From the NCBI RefSeq assembly GCF_029784135.1, contig NC_073746.1, positions 77,514,704 to 77,578,703 of the forward strand: a stretch of DNA of 64,000 bases, written 5' to 3'. Below are positions 44,840-55,195 of this stretch, one piece after another. Both the position numbers and the translations under genes were made by a program. The notes beneath the pieces were generated by a model that did not search any database, had not been told where the DNA came from, and was given only the letters and a program-made list of their open reading frames with translations. Each line of letters opens with the position of its first letter. The stretch's first letter is position 1. Source of the stretch: Toxorhynchites rutilus septentrionalis. Lineage: Eukaryota; Arthropoda; Insecta; Diptera; Culicidae.

Positions 44840-44980
44840 TCATTTAGGAGCATTGCCTCTAACAGACGCGCTCAAATATTCCCGCAGATCTATAGGAGAT
44901 ATAGCGCTATGACCAGGTCCAGGGCCAGATACATAAACCGGATGTGTTGCAACTCCTTGTTCGCTCGAAGGATTTGTCAT
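44840..44980 (-). CDS. Orphan 46-codon frame with protein-like composition
   Basis: The frame reads MTNPSSEQGVATHPVYVSG, then PGPGHSAISPIDLREYLSAS and VRGNAPK before a TGA. Codon usage is balanced and the peptide is rich in Pro, Gly and Ser, unlike the AT-driven noise frames nearby. I do not recognise it. It could be a terminal exon of an unseen gene or a retro-copied fragment. It lies about 260 bases downstream of the RRM/F-box gene on the same strand, but no splice junction joins them convincingly. Confidence 0.3.
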   Translation of the reverse strand: MTNPSSEQGVATHPVYVSGPGPGHSAISPIDLREYLSASVRGNAPK

Positions 44981-45237
44981 TGATAATCATATATGGATTT
45001 TGGCAGCGAAACGGAAGCAAAAGCATCTGTATTCCAAAAGCGTCAATCATGTTTATACTGAACAAAGTTTCTACTTTGGGGAAATTCTTGATTCATTCAT
45101 ATCTGTTGGATGATCTATTTTTTGAGGTGTATAACTTATTCCAAATTAATCAAATGAAGGTTTTTTCCTAGATTATTCATTTTACTATTTTTAAATCAAT
45201 TCAAACGATATAAAGCACAACTTTACGATTGCATATC

Positions 45238-45561
45238 TTAATAAATTCTATATTCGAAATCTAACATTTCTTGCTTGTATCTCGAATAACCTATTTTACG
45301 AGTATCAATTTTTACTTTACGTCCATCATTTGTACAGCCAATTATTGTTAATCCTCTCAATATTTTAGAAATAGCTTTGAGACATCCAGAAACCTTGTCT
45401 CTGAAAATGATCTGGATATTTTTGATTTCCAATATCCTCAGCTTTATACATTGTTGTGATATTAGTTTAAGAACTCTTGCCTCAGGTTGCGTGAAACGGT
45501 CTAGTGAGATGCAGAAATGTTCAACGTAAGGTCCCACATTGAATAAAATATTTCTTAATTC
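45238..45561 (-). pseudogene. In-frame continuation of the RRM/F-box gene after a TAG
   Basis: Immediately after the TAG, in the same frame and without gap, 107 more codons continue to a TAA. They read ELRNILFNVGPYVEHFCISL, CIKLRILEIKN and SKILRGLTIIGC, the leucine-rich pattern that commonly follows an F-box. Continuity of frame and pattern suggests the TAG is recent, or is read through or avoided by splicing, but a dying gene copy is equally possible. This tail is also short for an LRR region. Confidence 0.55.
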
Positions 45562-46443
45562 CTACAAGGTTTGCTTTCTCCCATCATCATGCGTATGCTT
45601 ATCGACATCCACAAACTTATAACGTTTGAATAGGTTATCTGCAATGCCCTCGAATCGAATACAGCTTCTTTTCAAAGCAACGAGATCCGCCAAATCGACT
45701 CTCTTGAATATCAATATGAGACAGTCATCATTGAGTTCCAGGATGTTCATTCCCTGCGGGATACTTTCTATGACAGAAATGTAGAGTTCTTTCGTAGGAA
45801 TGACATCGTTTCTTTCGTTGTAAGCGTCTTGGTGCCAGCTGTCTGCCTTGGTTACAAAACAATATTCGTCCAATATAATTCTTTCTTGAAGGCATCTGAG
45901 ACGAAGAAAAAATGGTTGATTTGATTAATTACAAAAGAAATGCTTTGCGCGTCTCAGAAACAATGTATAACATTTTGGAATTGATTGAATACATAAAACA
46001 CAAAGATTTTTTTTTGTTTAGATTTTGTTACATTTTAACTTACTTAGCTGCATCCTCGCATTTTTCGAAAGATATGAATGCAAAACTGTAAATTTCTTCC
46101 TGTCGATTTTTTTGGCTGTCCTTCTTGTCAACGTTGATCGTATGCCATGCATTATACATCTGCTGTGTACGAATTTGAATCCTTTTGATTGATCCAAAAA
46201 ATTCGAACACTTTTCGCATGCTACTCTCTGAAATCGCTCCTTTAATCTTATGGAAACTAGCATACACCGTGTTCACAATGATATTATCTTCCGTGAAGTA
46301 AATCTCAATCAAATCACAGTATTCTTTCGCATAGAGACGTCCAGAATATATTTCATCGTGCGATAGAGAGAAATTTTCAGGTTTTACCAAATTGACTTCT
46401 ACACCAGCTGTTTTCCGTTTCCCAATATAACAGCCTCGATTCA
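45562..46443 (-). CDS. RRM-like plus F-box protein gene, split by an intron
   Basis: Exon 46044-46443 and exon 45562-45895 are separated by a 148-bp intron with GTAAGT donor and CGTCTCAG acceptor; the phases join as Lys-Cys-Leu. The first coding exon follows a TTTTACAG acceptor at 46444-46446. A 66-bp upstream intron (46444-46509, donor GTGAGA) would create the start codon as A|TG, with an in-frame TAA just upstream. The 244-residue product has an RRM-like region at about 45-150 (VYASFHKIKG, FFGSIKRIQI, EIYSFAFISFEKCEDAAK) and an F-box at about 190-230 (LELNDDCLILIFKRVDL, LVALKRSCIRFEGIADN). F-box proteins recruit substrates to SCF ubiquitin ligases; the RRM suggests an RNA-linked target. The order recalls a mosquito protein family, from memory. 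TAG at 45562-45564 ends the frame early. Confidence 0.65.
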
Positions 46444-46509
46444 CTGTAAAATAAATATTAAAGCAAACATTAGGTCGATTGGATGATGGAATAGGAAAAA
46501 TAGTCTCAC
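46444..46509 (-). other. Inferred 66-bp first intron of the RRM/F-box gene
   Basis: Donor GTGAGAC follows AAAA and the acceptor is ATTTTACAG with a T-rich tract. The length is typical of short insect introns. Splicing here joins A to TG to make the initiator Met, so the preceding exon (above 46510) would be untranslated leader. Without RNA data this is a prediction. Confidence 0.5.
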
Positions 46510-46807
46510 TTTTAAATTATTTCGTTCGTAGGACAAATGTCGTATCCTAATATGATTCAGTAAAATGGAATGGCTTTTTTGTGACTACAGTTCCTTTTTC
46601 GGGAAGACCTTATAACTGACTGTTCGTTGTGCATTAGTTATTCTTCGAAGATAAACTTGAGAGATCAGCAGATTTTATTGTTGTTTATACCGCTTGTTTA
46701 TTTTATCCTATTCTGAACTGGATGGCAGTTGTTGCATAGTGTGCAGCAAACCTGTCAGTGGTGACTGCGGTGACTATGATCAAACAAGTCATCAAATATC
46801 ACATATA

Positions 46808-47458
46808 CCGTTCTGAATCATATTTCGGACATCATATTTCGGACACTTTGCTCTAATATCTTGAAATGCTTAATGCACTGATGATATAACTATCAATTTC
46901 ATATCACAATTGGTTCGTTAGAGTAATACCTTGGTTTCACTATCATTTGACATGAGAACTAAATTTGAATTATAACATGATCGGCCGAAATCGTACAACA
47001 CTACTCATTATCGTTCGTGTTTGACGTTTGCTCAGAGTGAGCACGTAGAATTTACCCGTTCATTAATATTTAAATTTCTCCCGTGTTTCATCAGCTCTCA
47101 TCATCGTTAACAGTTTACTGTGATTGCTTAGTAAGTGTTTCGCAGTTGACTATAAAATATAATCAGGTGTAATGTAATTTTCGTTCAAAAACTTACAAAA
47201 TAAAGTGTCCGAAATTTGAATTCAATCTGTCCGAAATTTGATTTAGTGTCCGAAGTTTGATTTTTATTCGCCTCATTTGAAAAGCGTTTTATTCGATGAT
47301 TTTTTAATATCATCAATCAAATAGGTACCAAAGTAGAAAGCTTAAAAGCATATTGAACTAATTTGTTAAAAATATCAACCAAATAATGCCTGTGCAAAAA
47401 GTTCAGATCTGTTTTCTGCATCATATGCCTTAAGTGTCCGAAATATGATTCAGAACGG
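46808..47458. mobile_element. MITE, 651 bp, 24-bp terminal inverted repeats
   Basis: The first 24 bases, beginning CCGTTCTGAATCATATTTCG, are exactly repeated in inverted form at the right end, and TA dinucleotides flank both sides (46806-46807, 47459-47460). The motif GTCCGAAATTTGA recurs several times near the right end. It encodes no protein. The TA target and termini suggest mobilisation by a Tc1/mariner or pogo-type enzyme not present in this window. It lies about 300 bases upstream of the RRM/F-box gene. Confidence 0.85.
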
Positions 47459-47460
47459 TA

Positions 47461-48101
47461 TGTATTTTCTTATCAGTCATATCGCAATACGATTCGGATC
47501 AAATTCGAATTCGCCCATTTGTTTATCGGAAATGATAAATCCCTCTAGAGGGGCATTTCGGTCTCATTCGCAGACATTGAAAACTAGTCTGCGAAGGCAA
47601 CTTTCAGGCAACGCACAGTGCGGAATCGCTGGCCATCAGGTAAAAAATGAAAATTTCCTAAGCTGTTTAGTAATTTTTGTACTTTCTTGGCATAATAATA
47701 AAGTGCTTAAATCCCAAATTTGAGCGAAATATCATAAAATTTGATTTTTTTTTTTGACGTTTCAAAGACTGACACACTGACATTTTTTTGAGAGAGAGCT
47801 CATCACTTTGAAACGCTTCACAGCTTCAATGATAGCATGGATTTTTTTGGCGTCAACGGAAAAGTTGTTCGAAAAACTATACAAAACAAATCTCTTTCAT
47901 TAGACAATAAAAATTGATGAGAAAAGTTATATTTTGTAGAAAACCAGCTTGAGGGGTATTCTAGTGTAGGGATAATTCCGGACGTTTTTTAGAGTTCCGT
48001 AAAAATAAAACAAGGTATATTTTTACTATTCATTATATCATTATTTGTTCATCTTTTAACAATAAATCTAAAATTGAACGGAGAAAAAAACTTCATAACT
48101 A
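47461..48101. other. No gene recognised
   Basis: A 92-codon frame at 47445-47723 begins inside the MITE and has no domain. The rest is AT-rich. Confidence 0.45.
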
Positions 48102-49197
48102 AAGGGTGTGTCACATCAAATTGCATCACGGAAAAAACGCTGTAGAAATTCGCCCAGTAGACCGATCCTTTTGAAAATTTTAGACAGTAAAATAAAAACT
48201 ATTAAACAACTTTTGGCATTTTCTTTTTATTCATACTTCGAGCCCAAGCCCGTATGCTCGTACCTTCCTCTTTACCCCGTCCATAAGGTTCTGTACAACG
48301 TCAGGTTGTAGTTTTTTTTTGAACAGAAATCCATTTTGACGGGCCCTCGTGCTGCTTCAATAGTGGTAGTAAGCGCTTCTGTAGGCACTCCTTAAGGTAA
48401 ACCTGCCCGTTTACCGTGCCGGTCATCACGAAGGGGGCGCTCCGCTTTCCGCAAGAGCAGATCGCTTGCCACACCATGTACTTTTTGGCAAACTTGGATA
48501 GTTTCTGCTTGCGAATCTCCTCCGGAACGCTGAATTTGTCCTCTGCGGAGAAGAACAACAGGCCCGGCAGCTGACGAAAGTCCGCTTTGACGTAGGTTTC
48601 GTCGTCCATTACCAGGCAATGCGGCTTCGTCAGCATTTCGGTGTACAGCTTCCGGGCTCGCGTCATCCCCACCATGTTTTGCCTTTCGTCGCGGTTAGGA
48701 GCCTTCTGAACCTTGTATGTACGCAGGCCCTCCCGCTGCTTGGTCCGCTGGACGAATGAACTTGACAAATTCAGCTTATTGGCGACATCCCGGACCGAAC
48801 TTCTCGGATCACGTCTAAACTGCTTAACTACGCGCTTGTGATCTTTTTCACTGACGGATCATCCATTTTTGCCGTTCTTCACCTTCCGGTCGATGGTTAG
48901 GTTCTCGAAGTATCGTTTCAGTACTCTGCTGACCGTGGATTGGACGATTCCCAGCATCTTACCGATGTCCCGATGTGACAACTCCGGATTCTCGAAATGA
49001 GTGCACAGGATTAATTCACGACGCTCTTTTTCGTTCCAAATTTTTTTTTCCAAATTTACGAAAAATTGACAGTGGAGCATGGCCAACGTGATCTATACAC
49101 TCTTATCTGATTATAAGCGAAAGCTGAAGATATAATTCCTAAAAATTAAATTTCTACAGCGTTTTTTCCGTGATGCAATTTGATGTGACACACCCTT
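48102..49197 (-). mobile_element. Defective ITmD37E-like transposon with 49-bp terminal repeats
   Basis: Both ends begin AAGGGTGTGTCACATCAAAT and match exactly for 49 bases in inverted orientation; TA flanks each end (48100-48101, 49198-49199). The length of 1096 bp is about 200 less than the complete element at 9494-10796. The transposase inside has one stop and an internal deletion. Perfect repeats with a broken gene suggest that the copy was moved, or could be moved, by an enzyme from elsewhere. The repeats differ from those of the copy at 9494, so this is a separate family. Confidence 0.93.
48231..49086 (-). pseudogene. ITmD37E-like transposase, stop and internal deletion
   Basis: The N-terminal helix-turn-helix (EKERRELILCTHFENPELSH, GKMLGIVQSTVSRVLKRY) is followed by a TGA after KNGKNG, then resumes VSEKDHKRVVKQFRRDPRSS, VRDVANKLNLSSSFVQR and LVMDDETYVKADF with the first catalytic Asp. 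AKKYMVWQAICSCGKR and KECLQKRLLPLLKQH follow. The reading then degenerates near 48310, and the second Asp and the Glu are missing because of a deletion. The normal C-terminus (VVQNLMDGVKRKVRAYG) reappears and ends at 48231. The catalytic triad is incomplete, so no activity is possible. Confidence 0.93.
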
Positions 49198-49204
49198 TAG
49201 TTTC

Positions 49205-49495
49205 CGAGTCCATAAGACTCAGAAAGACAGAAAGACAGAAAGACAGAAAGACAGAAAGACAGAAAGACAGAAAGACAGAAAGACAGAAAGACAGAAAGAC
49301 AGAAAGACAGAAAGACAGAAAGACAGAAAGACAGAAAGACAGAAAGACAGAAAGACAGAAAGACAGAAAGACAGAAAGACAGAAAGACAGAAAGACAGAA
49401 AGACAGAAAGACAGAAAGACAGAAAGACAGAAAAACAGAAAGACAGAAAGACAGAAAGACAGAAAGACAGAAAAACAGAAAGACAGACAGACATC
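49205..49495 (+). repeat. AAAGACAG minisatellite, about 33 units
   Basis: Octamer AAAGACAG is repeated almost perfectly from about 49221 to 49487, with a few AAAAACAG variants. It is preceded by TTTCCGAGTCCATAAGACTC, which is the phrase before the CAGACA-rich end of family A (20525-20545). The octamer array is therefore probably an expansion of a family A tail. Frames coding Lys-Asp-Arg-Lys-Thr-Glu-Arg-Gln runs are artefacts. The DD37E-like element ends just before the array. Confidence 0.95.
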
Positions 49496-49499
49496 ACTC

Positions 49500-51136
49500 C
49501 ATTTTATATAAATATATTATTTATGGTACGGGTAGGGTTACCACACAAATCGGCAGAACAAATGTATGGGAAGATCTGCAATATATTTCGTTACTACAAT
49601 TTTTCAGTCGTCCTTAATTACACGCATGATGAAAAATAACACGCTTCATTGAACCCGTTCTATCAGTGATAGTGACAGAGCTCAGTGGGTCAAGATACGC
49701 ATCCGCAGTACTATCCCGTTCCACCCCTAACATCGGCATCCCCCTGGATACCATGATATTCGAGGGAGGAGAAAATCGCTACACTCCACATCTGACAGGT
49801 TCTCTCCGTGTGCCGTCGCCTGCCAGAGTCACGGACCGACGATGATTGATGATAATAAATCATGGACTAATTGCTGAAATGATCACCAATCACCAGGCTC
49901 AAATCATGTACCGCTACTCAATTAGCAATCCATATCTCCACGCTTCCAATAAATCAGTTATTCGCCTCATCACTCAAGCATTCGAACGAATCCGTTGCTG
50001 CTGCTGCTGCTGCTCGTTCGGAGAAATTATTTCAACGAAACAATTTTATCACCGAAAGGAGCTAAACATTTTTACCTCCATTTATGTTTATCATTGATTT
50101 GCTCTGCTCAGTGGCCGCTTTCTCAGGAGGGGGAGCCTAATAGCTTAGAAACAAGAGAAACAACGAAAACCAGAAACGATCCCGATCACAATCACTACTG
50201 TGTTGAGTCTGTAAATTAATTTGTCTCGCCATAAAATTCTATAACCGAACGAATTTACTACTGTGAACCGAGCTGTGCTTTCTGCTTGTCCAATTTCAAT
50301 AAATGTAATAAGCGATCTGTTCTATGAATGTTTAATACTTCTTTCGCTCTCCGCAACGGTCAATTATGAAATGTTCATTGGAAAAAGAGGCCAAACTCGT
50401 GGAACAGGTCGGTCCTGGTTATGATTATGGTGGTGGGGAAATGTTTTCAATCGCCTGCGATTTCTAGCAATGGTTCTCTGAAAGGGAGCAAGTGCCGTGT
50501 GGGTCAAGGTGTCCATAAAAGCGATTGCTTGCGCTATTGGTTTTAATTACACATCGTCGCCTGGGCCACCAGCCCTTCAGACAACCGCACTAATCCCGAA
50601 GCTTGTTGTAAACGTGTTTTGAAGTTTTTATTTCTCTTTTTCCTTTCATTTCTCCACAGATCTTCATCGGTTGGGACTGGATCAACTGAAAAAGGAATAA
50701 TTCCATCATGCCGTGATAGCTCGTCACCACGTTCTTTGCCAGGTAAGTTCGGGAGCTGATTTTTCGACTTGTTTTATTGTTGGTTGGGTACAATTTCGAT
50801 TAACGGAATGTCATAAACCGTTAATGTGTTTTTATTGCGATCGTTGAAAGGTTTACGCTTCTCTGTTTGTTTTGGTTTCATCTATCTTGTCATTAAAATT
50901 AATCTATGCTCGTGAGTGCATTCGCTCGGAGAAACTTTCGGGCCGGGGAGCATTCACAGTATTATGTCTCGCGTGGCGAATTTTTGACTTGTATGGATAT
51001 GATTTGATATCCAAACATGAGTGATATTCTATAAAGGCTAAAGTCCCGTCTGGTTTCGCATTGGATTGGATCCCGGTTTCGGAAAAAAACATATTAAACG
51101 TCACACATTTCCATCAGTAATTCAAAAATATCATTT
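49500..51136. other. Unique, GC-balanced block; no gene recognised
   Basis: No repeat family is seen. A short CTG run lies at 49996-50012. Short frames on both strands show no domain. The block could hold regulatory DNA or intron of a gene outside the window. Confidence 0.4.
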
Positions 51137-51670
51137 CAGCCATTCCATGCCAAACCGATATATTGGTGCTCAGATTTTCGTGAAAAGCTGTAGTTTTGTT
51201 ACTCTTCATAAAATACTAATTATTTTTCGTTTTTGAGTTATTAATTTTCAAATTCAACGGACTTTAGTCTTCGTTCAATACTCTGTGAGTAGACTAGATC
51301 TATGCGACTAGAATCCAATCTTCTCGCAAGTATGATATTTTTTCAAAGAAGGCTTTTAGCTTGTTGGTATCAATTTAATATGTCGATCATCTAAATCGGG
51401 TTAGTAGTTCAAATGTTATGAATTTTTGAAAAAAGTCATTTCTGGATGAAAGGGAAAAAATGATTTTTCGGACCTTCGGGTTATTTAGAAAAATCATAAC
51501 TCAAAAACTAATAATCCAAATCAGAGAGGCTTTTCTGATTTTGGATATGTTATATAAAATCCTCAGCTTTCATGAAAAAATATAAAAAAGCGCCCTGTAC
51601 TCCAAAGCCATGTAAACAGTAAAAAACAAACACAATCAATAATTACAAACATAGTTTTTAAAATTCCGAA
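51137..51670 (+). repeat. Family C element, rearranged
   Basis: Begins CAGCCATTCCATGCCAAACC, follows the left arm for about 80 bases, then jumps to inner segments including CTTCGTTCAATA, TATGCGACTAGAATCCAAT and CGGACCTTCGGG. The second terminus is not seen. Non-coding. Confidence 0.75.
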
Positions 51671-53217
51671 CGAAAATTATTTGAACAGCCCATACAACTA
51701 CCAACATGCCTCCCATACTTTGGAAGAAGGGCACTGTGTCTTTTGGATTTTTTTAAATTTTTTTTTCATCGTTCTATTAACAAAAATTGTATTTTTTCTG
51801 AAAATTTAAACAATTCCTTACATTCCATTCTTTGATTTTGTAAACAATTAATAAAAAAAGTGGCCCTTTTCAATAAATAGTCTTTTTTTTTTGGATTTTT
51901 GTGATTTTTTTTTTGTATGACTCAAATGAGCAATGTCTTTACACTCACAACGTTTCAATGCAATCTGACACGGTGCTGTCTAAGACGAGTTGGATAGAAA
52001 ATCGTTCATTAAAATGTGTACGTTATATCGAGGGTACTTTATATTCAAGTTCCCCTGTATAGAGTTTTTGTTTTTGTAGAATCGCATGTAGATTCGTTTT
52101 TCACGTTACTTTTCTTAAATGGTAACGATTTGAAATTTAAAAAAAATGAAAATTCATATCTCCAGTTTGGCGAAATATGTTTTTCATATTAAATTCAATT
52201 TTTGAGTGAGATTTTTTCAAAATGTTCAAAATTCAAAATGTTTAATAAACCATCAATTTTCCAACAACTTTGTCAAACACCATAACTTAATCAGACATCT
52301 GGATTTTGAGTTACGATTTTGTTTGATGAACAGAGCTATCTGTGAGAAACAGCCCGCAACGCTTGCAGGGGAATTTCTTACAGTCAAGCGAAACCATGAA
52401 ACCAAAATCAACAAAAAAAAACTAGTTGACTTCCGGAAATCGACCTCTATAAAAAGACATTAGATCGAATGCAGTACTTTCTTTTACCTTTCGGTGTTTT
52501 GATGGAGACATGCTGCTAGAAGACGTGACAAATCAGTTATATTTATTTGTTGAAATAGTTGTTACAAGAAATTTACCTGAAATAATGAATAGGAGTCAAA
52601 AATGTAGTGAATTACCTGGAAACAAATGGAGAAATCAATTAGTTATACTTACTTGCAATGAAAACTTAATAGAATAAAAAGTGTGTACACTTACCTGGAT
52701 CGAAAAACTCTTATTTACTGAGTCGCCTTTCCTGGAGAGTGTTACCTGGAAGAAAACTTACCGACCTACTGCATACTTACTCTGTGGTTGTTGCCTAATT
52801 ATCCTTCTTTTCTTTGCTGTCGACAGATTTTTTGAAAGACAGATCAGTGATTTTGAATAGTTTTTTTTTCAAAATCATCCGTAATTAAAATGTGGTCATA
52901 TAATAATGAAAATTTTGATTTTGGATAATTTCCGTCATACGTACCAAGTTTCAATAAAATCGAGAGGGTCGCCTCAAAATTTACTCTTTTTCGGCTGATT
53001 TTAGGTGGAATTGCTCTTGGTAAGAGTTATGTTTAAAATTTTTAAACTGCCTTTTTCAAGACTATGGAAGAGTTAGTTATATTTCTATTTGATATCGGAA
53101 CGGTAGTCGTGATGTCCAGCAGCAGTGTGCATTTTCTATCATTTCAAAATAATGATTTTGATTATACATAATCGAGAATGAAAACTCGAGAACGGTTCAT
53201 CCTAGGATAAAACGATA
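51671..53217. other. AT-rich anonymous sequence, no gene seen
   Basis: T and A runs dominate 51720-51920. A frame at 52206-52463 has no domain. Nothing further is supported. Confidence 0.45.
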
Positions 53218-54041
53218 CAGGTCGGTCTCGATTATATACAGACTCGATTATATGTGATTCGATTATATACAATTTTGGACTCGATTATATACAGTTTTGA
53301 TATTTTTTATTTCAAATACGACTTATTTCAAGAAGAAATGTAACCTTTTAACTTTAAAGTGAAATTTAAGTGGGTATTACATGTACAGTGGGGTAAAAAT
53401 CGTGGTTTTGAAGATTTTGCTTGAATTTTCCGACTTGTTTGTATCGATATTGCAGCCAAATTAAGAAAGATAGAGATTGGATATCAAAGAACAAATTGTA
53501 GAGCAGTTAGAGAGCTTCAATTTAATTGATATAAATAATCTAGTTGAATATATTTTTTAGGATAAAATTAATAATAACACATTAAAAACTATTAACTTTC
53601 AAGTGTTTCACTTCCAAAATTTTATTTAAATCCACTAATTTAGATGTTCCACTACTATATCCTGTGCTAAATTTTCTCATCTTACGTACGTACGTAGCGT
53701 ACGTAGCGTACTTTATAATGTAGAGCCAGTTTGAGGCAACAGAGTCCGAAACGAAAAAAATGTTCTATAACTCTGTCATTGCTGAAATTCGAACACATGC
53801 GTAAAAGGATTTTTTTCATCGAATATGATCATCTATCACTTCCTGAGAGAATCTGGATAAAACTATTTTTTCATATGAGAAAGGTGTTTCCTGAATTTAA
53901 GGGGATGAATCAAATGGAATTTTTATTTTTATTCAAAAAACGAAAAATACATGCAAAAAAACGAATATAAAAAATATTTTTTGGACTTGATTATATACAG
54001 TGAAAAGATATCAGAAACTGTATATAATCGAGTCCGCCCTG
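53218..54041. mobile_element. Tigger-like MITE, 824 bp
   Basis: The left end CAGGTCGGTCTCGATTATAT and the inverted right end CAGGGCGGACTCGATTATAT agree over 24 bases with two differences. TA flanks both ends (53216-53217, 54042-54043). The motif CTCGATTATATACA recurs several times inside each end. A 79-codon frame at 53731-53970 has no transposase motif. It shares termini with the decayed element at 27420 and the fragments at 9041 and 61071. A CGTACGTA-rich microsatellite lies inside at 53688-53708. Confidence 0.8.
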
Positions 54042-54053
54042 TATGTATATATA

Positions 54054-55189
54054 CAGCCATTCCATGCTAAAACGATATAGTGGTTCTTAGATTTTCGTGA
54101 AAAGTGGTAGTTTTGTTCTTTATCGCAAAACATTAGACCCATTTTTTTTTATTTTTTCAGTAGGGTGACCATTTCCATTTTAGGGTTGTCCGAAAAATCA
54201 ACTTTTTCCTCTTTTATCCAAAAATGACTTTTTTCAAAAATTCGTAACATAAATTCATAAAACCAATTACTAAAATACAACTACTAGACCAATTCAGATG
54301 ATCGACATATTAAATGGAAGCCTATCACCCAGTCTTTTTTGAAAAAATACTACACCTGCAGAAAATTCGAATTTTGTTCTCGTTATTATTGATTGTATTT
54401 TTTTTACTGTTTCCATAGACTCGGGACCAAGACCTATATTTTTTTATATGTCGAACATTTTATTCATATGTCGAAATCAGAGATAGGTTTTTTTCGTTTT
54501 TGAGTTATGATTTTTCAAAGTTAACCGATGGTCTAAAAATTCATTTTTCCAAAAATGACTTTTTTCAAAAATCTATTACTTTTGAACTACTGGACCGATT
54601 CATCTGAATCGATACTTAAAATTGAAGTCAATTAGCTAGCTTCACACATTTGCCAATTAATTGAATTCTAGTCGCATACATCCAGTCGCATAGAAATATT
54701 GAACGAAGACTGAAAACATGTTAACTTTGAAAAACCATAACTAAGAAACGAAAAAAAACACCTCTCTGGTTTCGACATATGTTATGTGAGAAATCCTCAG
54801 CTTTCCAGAAAAAATATAAAAAAATATAGCGCCTTTGGTCCCGAGACCATGAAAATAAAAAAAAACGAATACAATCAATAATAACTAGAGCAGAATTCGA
54901 ATTTCATGCAGGTATAGTATTTTTTTTTTCAAAAACTAGGTGATTGGCCTTAATTTGATATGTCGATCATCTGAATCGATCTAGTAGTTAAAAAGTTATG
55001 AATTTTTAAAGAAATCACTTTTGGAAAAAAGAGGAAAAAGTTGATTTTTTGGACAGCTCTAAAATGGAAATGGTCACCGTAATGAAAAAATTAAAAAAAA
55101 ACGGGTCAAATGTTTTGCGATACAAAACAAAACTACCAATTTTCACCAAAAACTGAGAACCGCTACATCGGTGTGGCATGGAATGGCCA
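54054..55189. mobile_element. Family C foldback element, two long inverted arms
   Basis: The left arm starts CAGCCATTCCATGCTAAAAC and the right arm ends TGTGGCATGGAATGGCC; reading inward both carry the same order of segments (GTGGTTCTTAGATTTTCG, GTAGTTTTGTTCTTTATC, GACCATTTCCATTTTAG, and further). The arms are roughly 500 bases each around a short central region near 54620-54720, so nearly the whole element is a palindrome. There is no protein. A TA lies before the left end (54052-54053). Other copies are partial: 2745, 11650, 24185, 33216, 51137. It is the most complete member in this window. Confidence 0.85.
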
Positions 55190-55195
55190 ATATTA

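Noticed and set aside
49205..49495. CRISPR-like regular repeat
   Set aside because: Octamer units without spacers; a simple minisatellite in eukaryotic DNA.
49170..49511. 113-codon KDRKTERQ repeat protein
   Set aside because: All of it comes from the octamer minisatellite.
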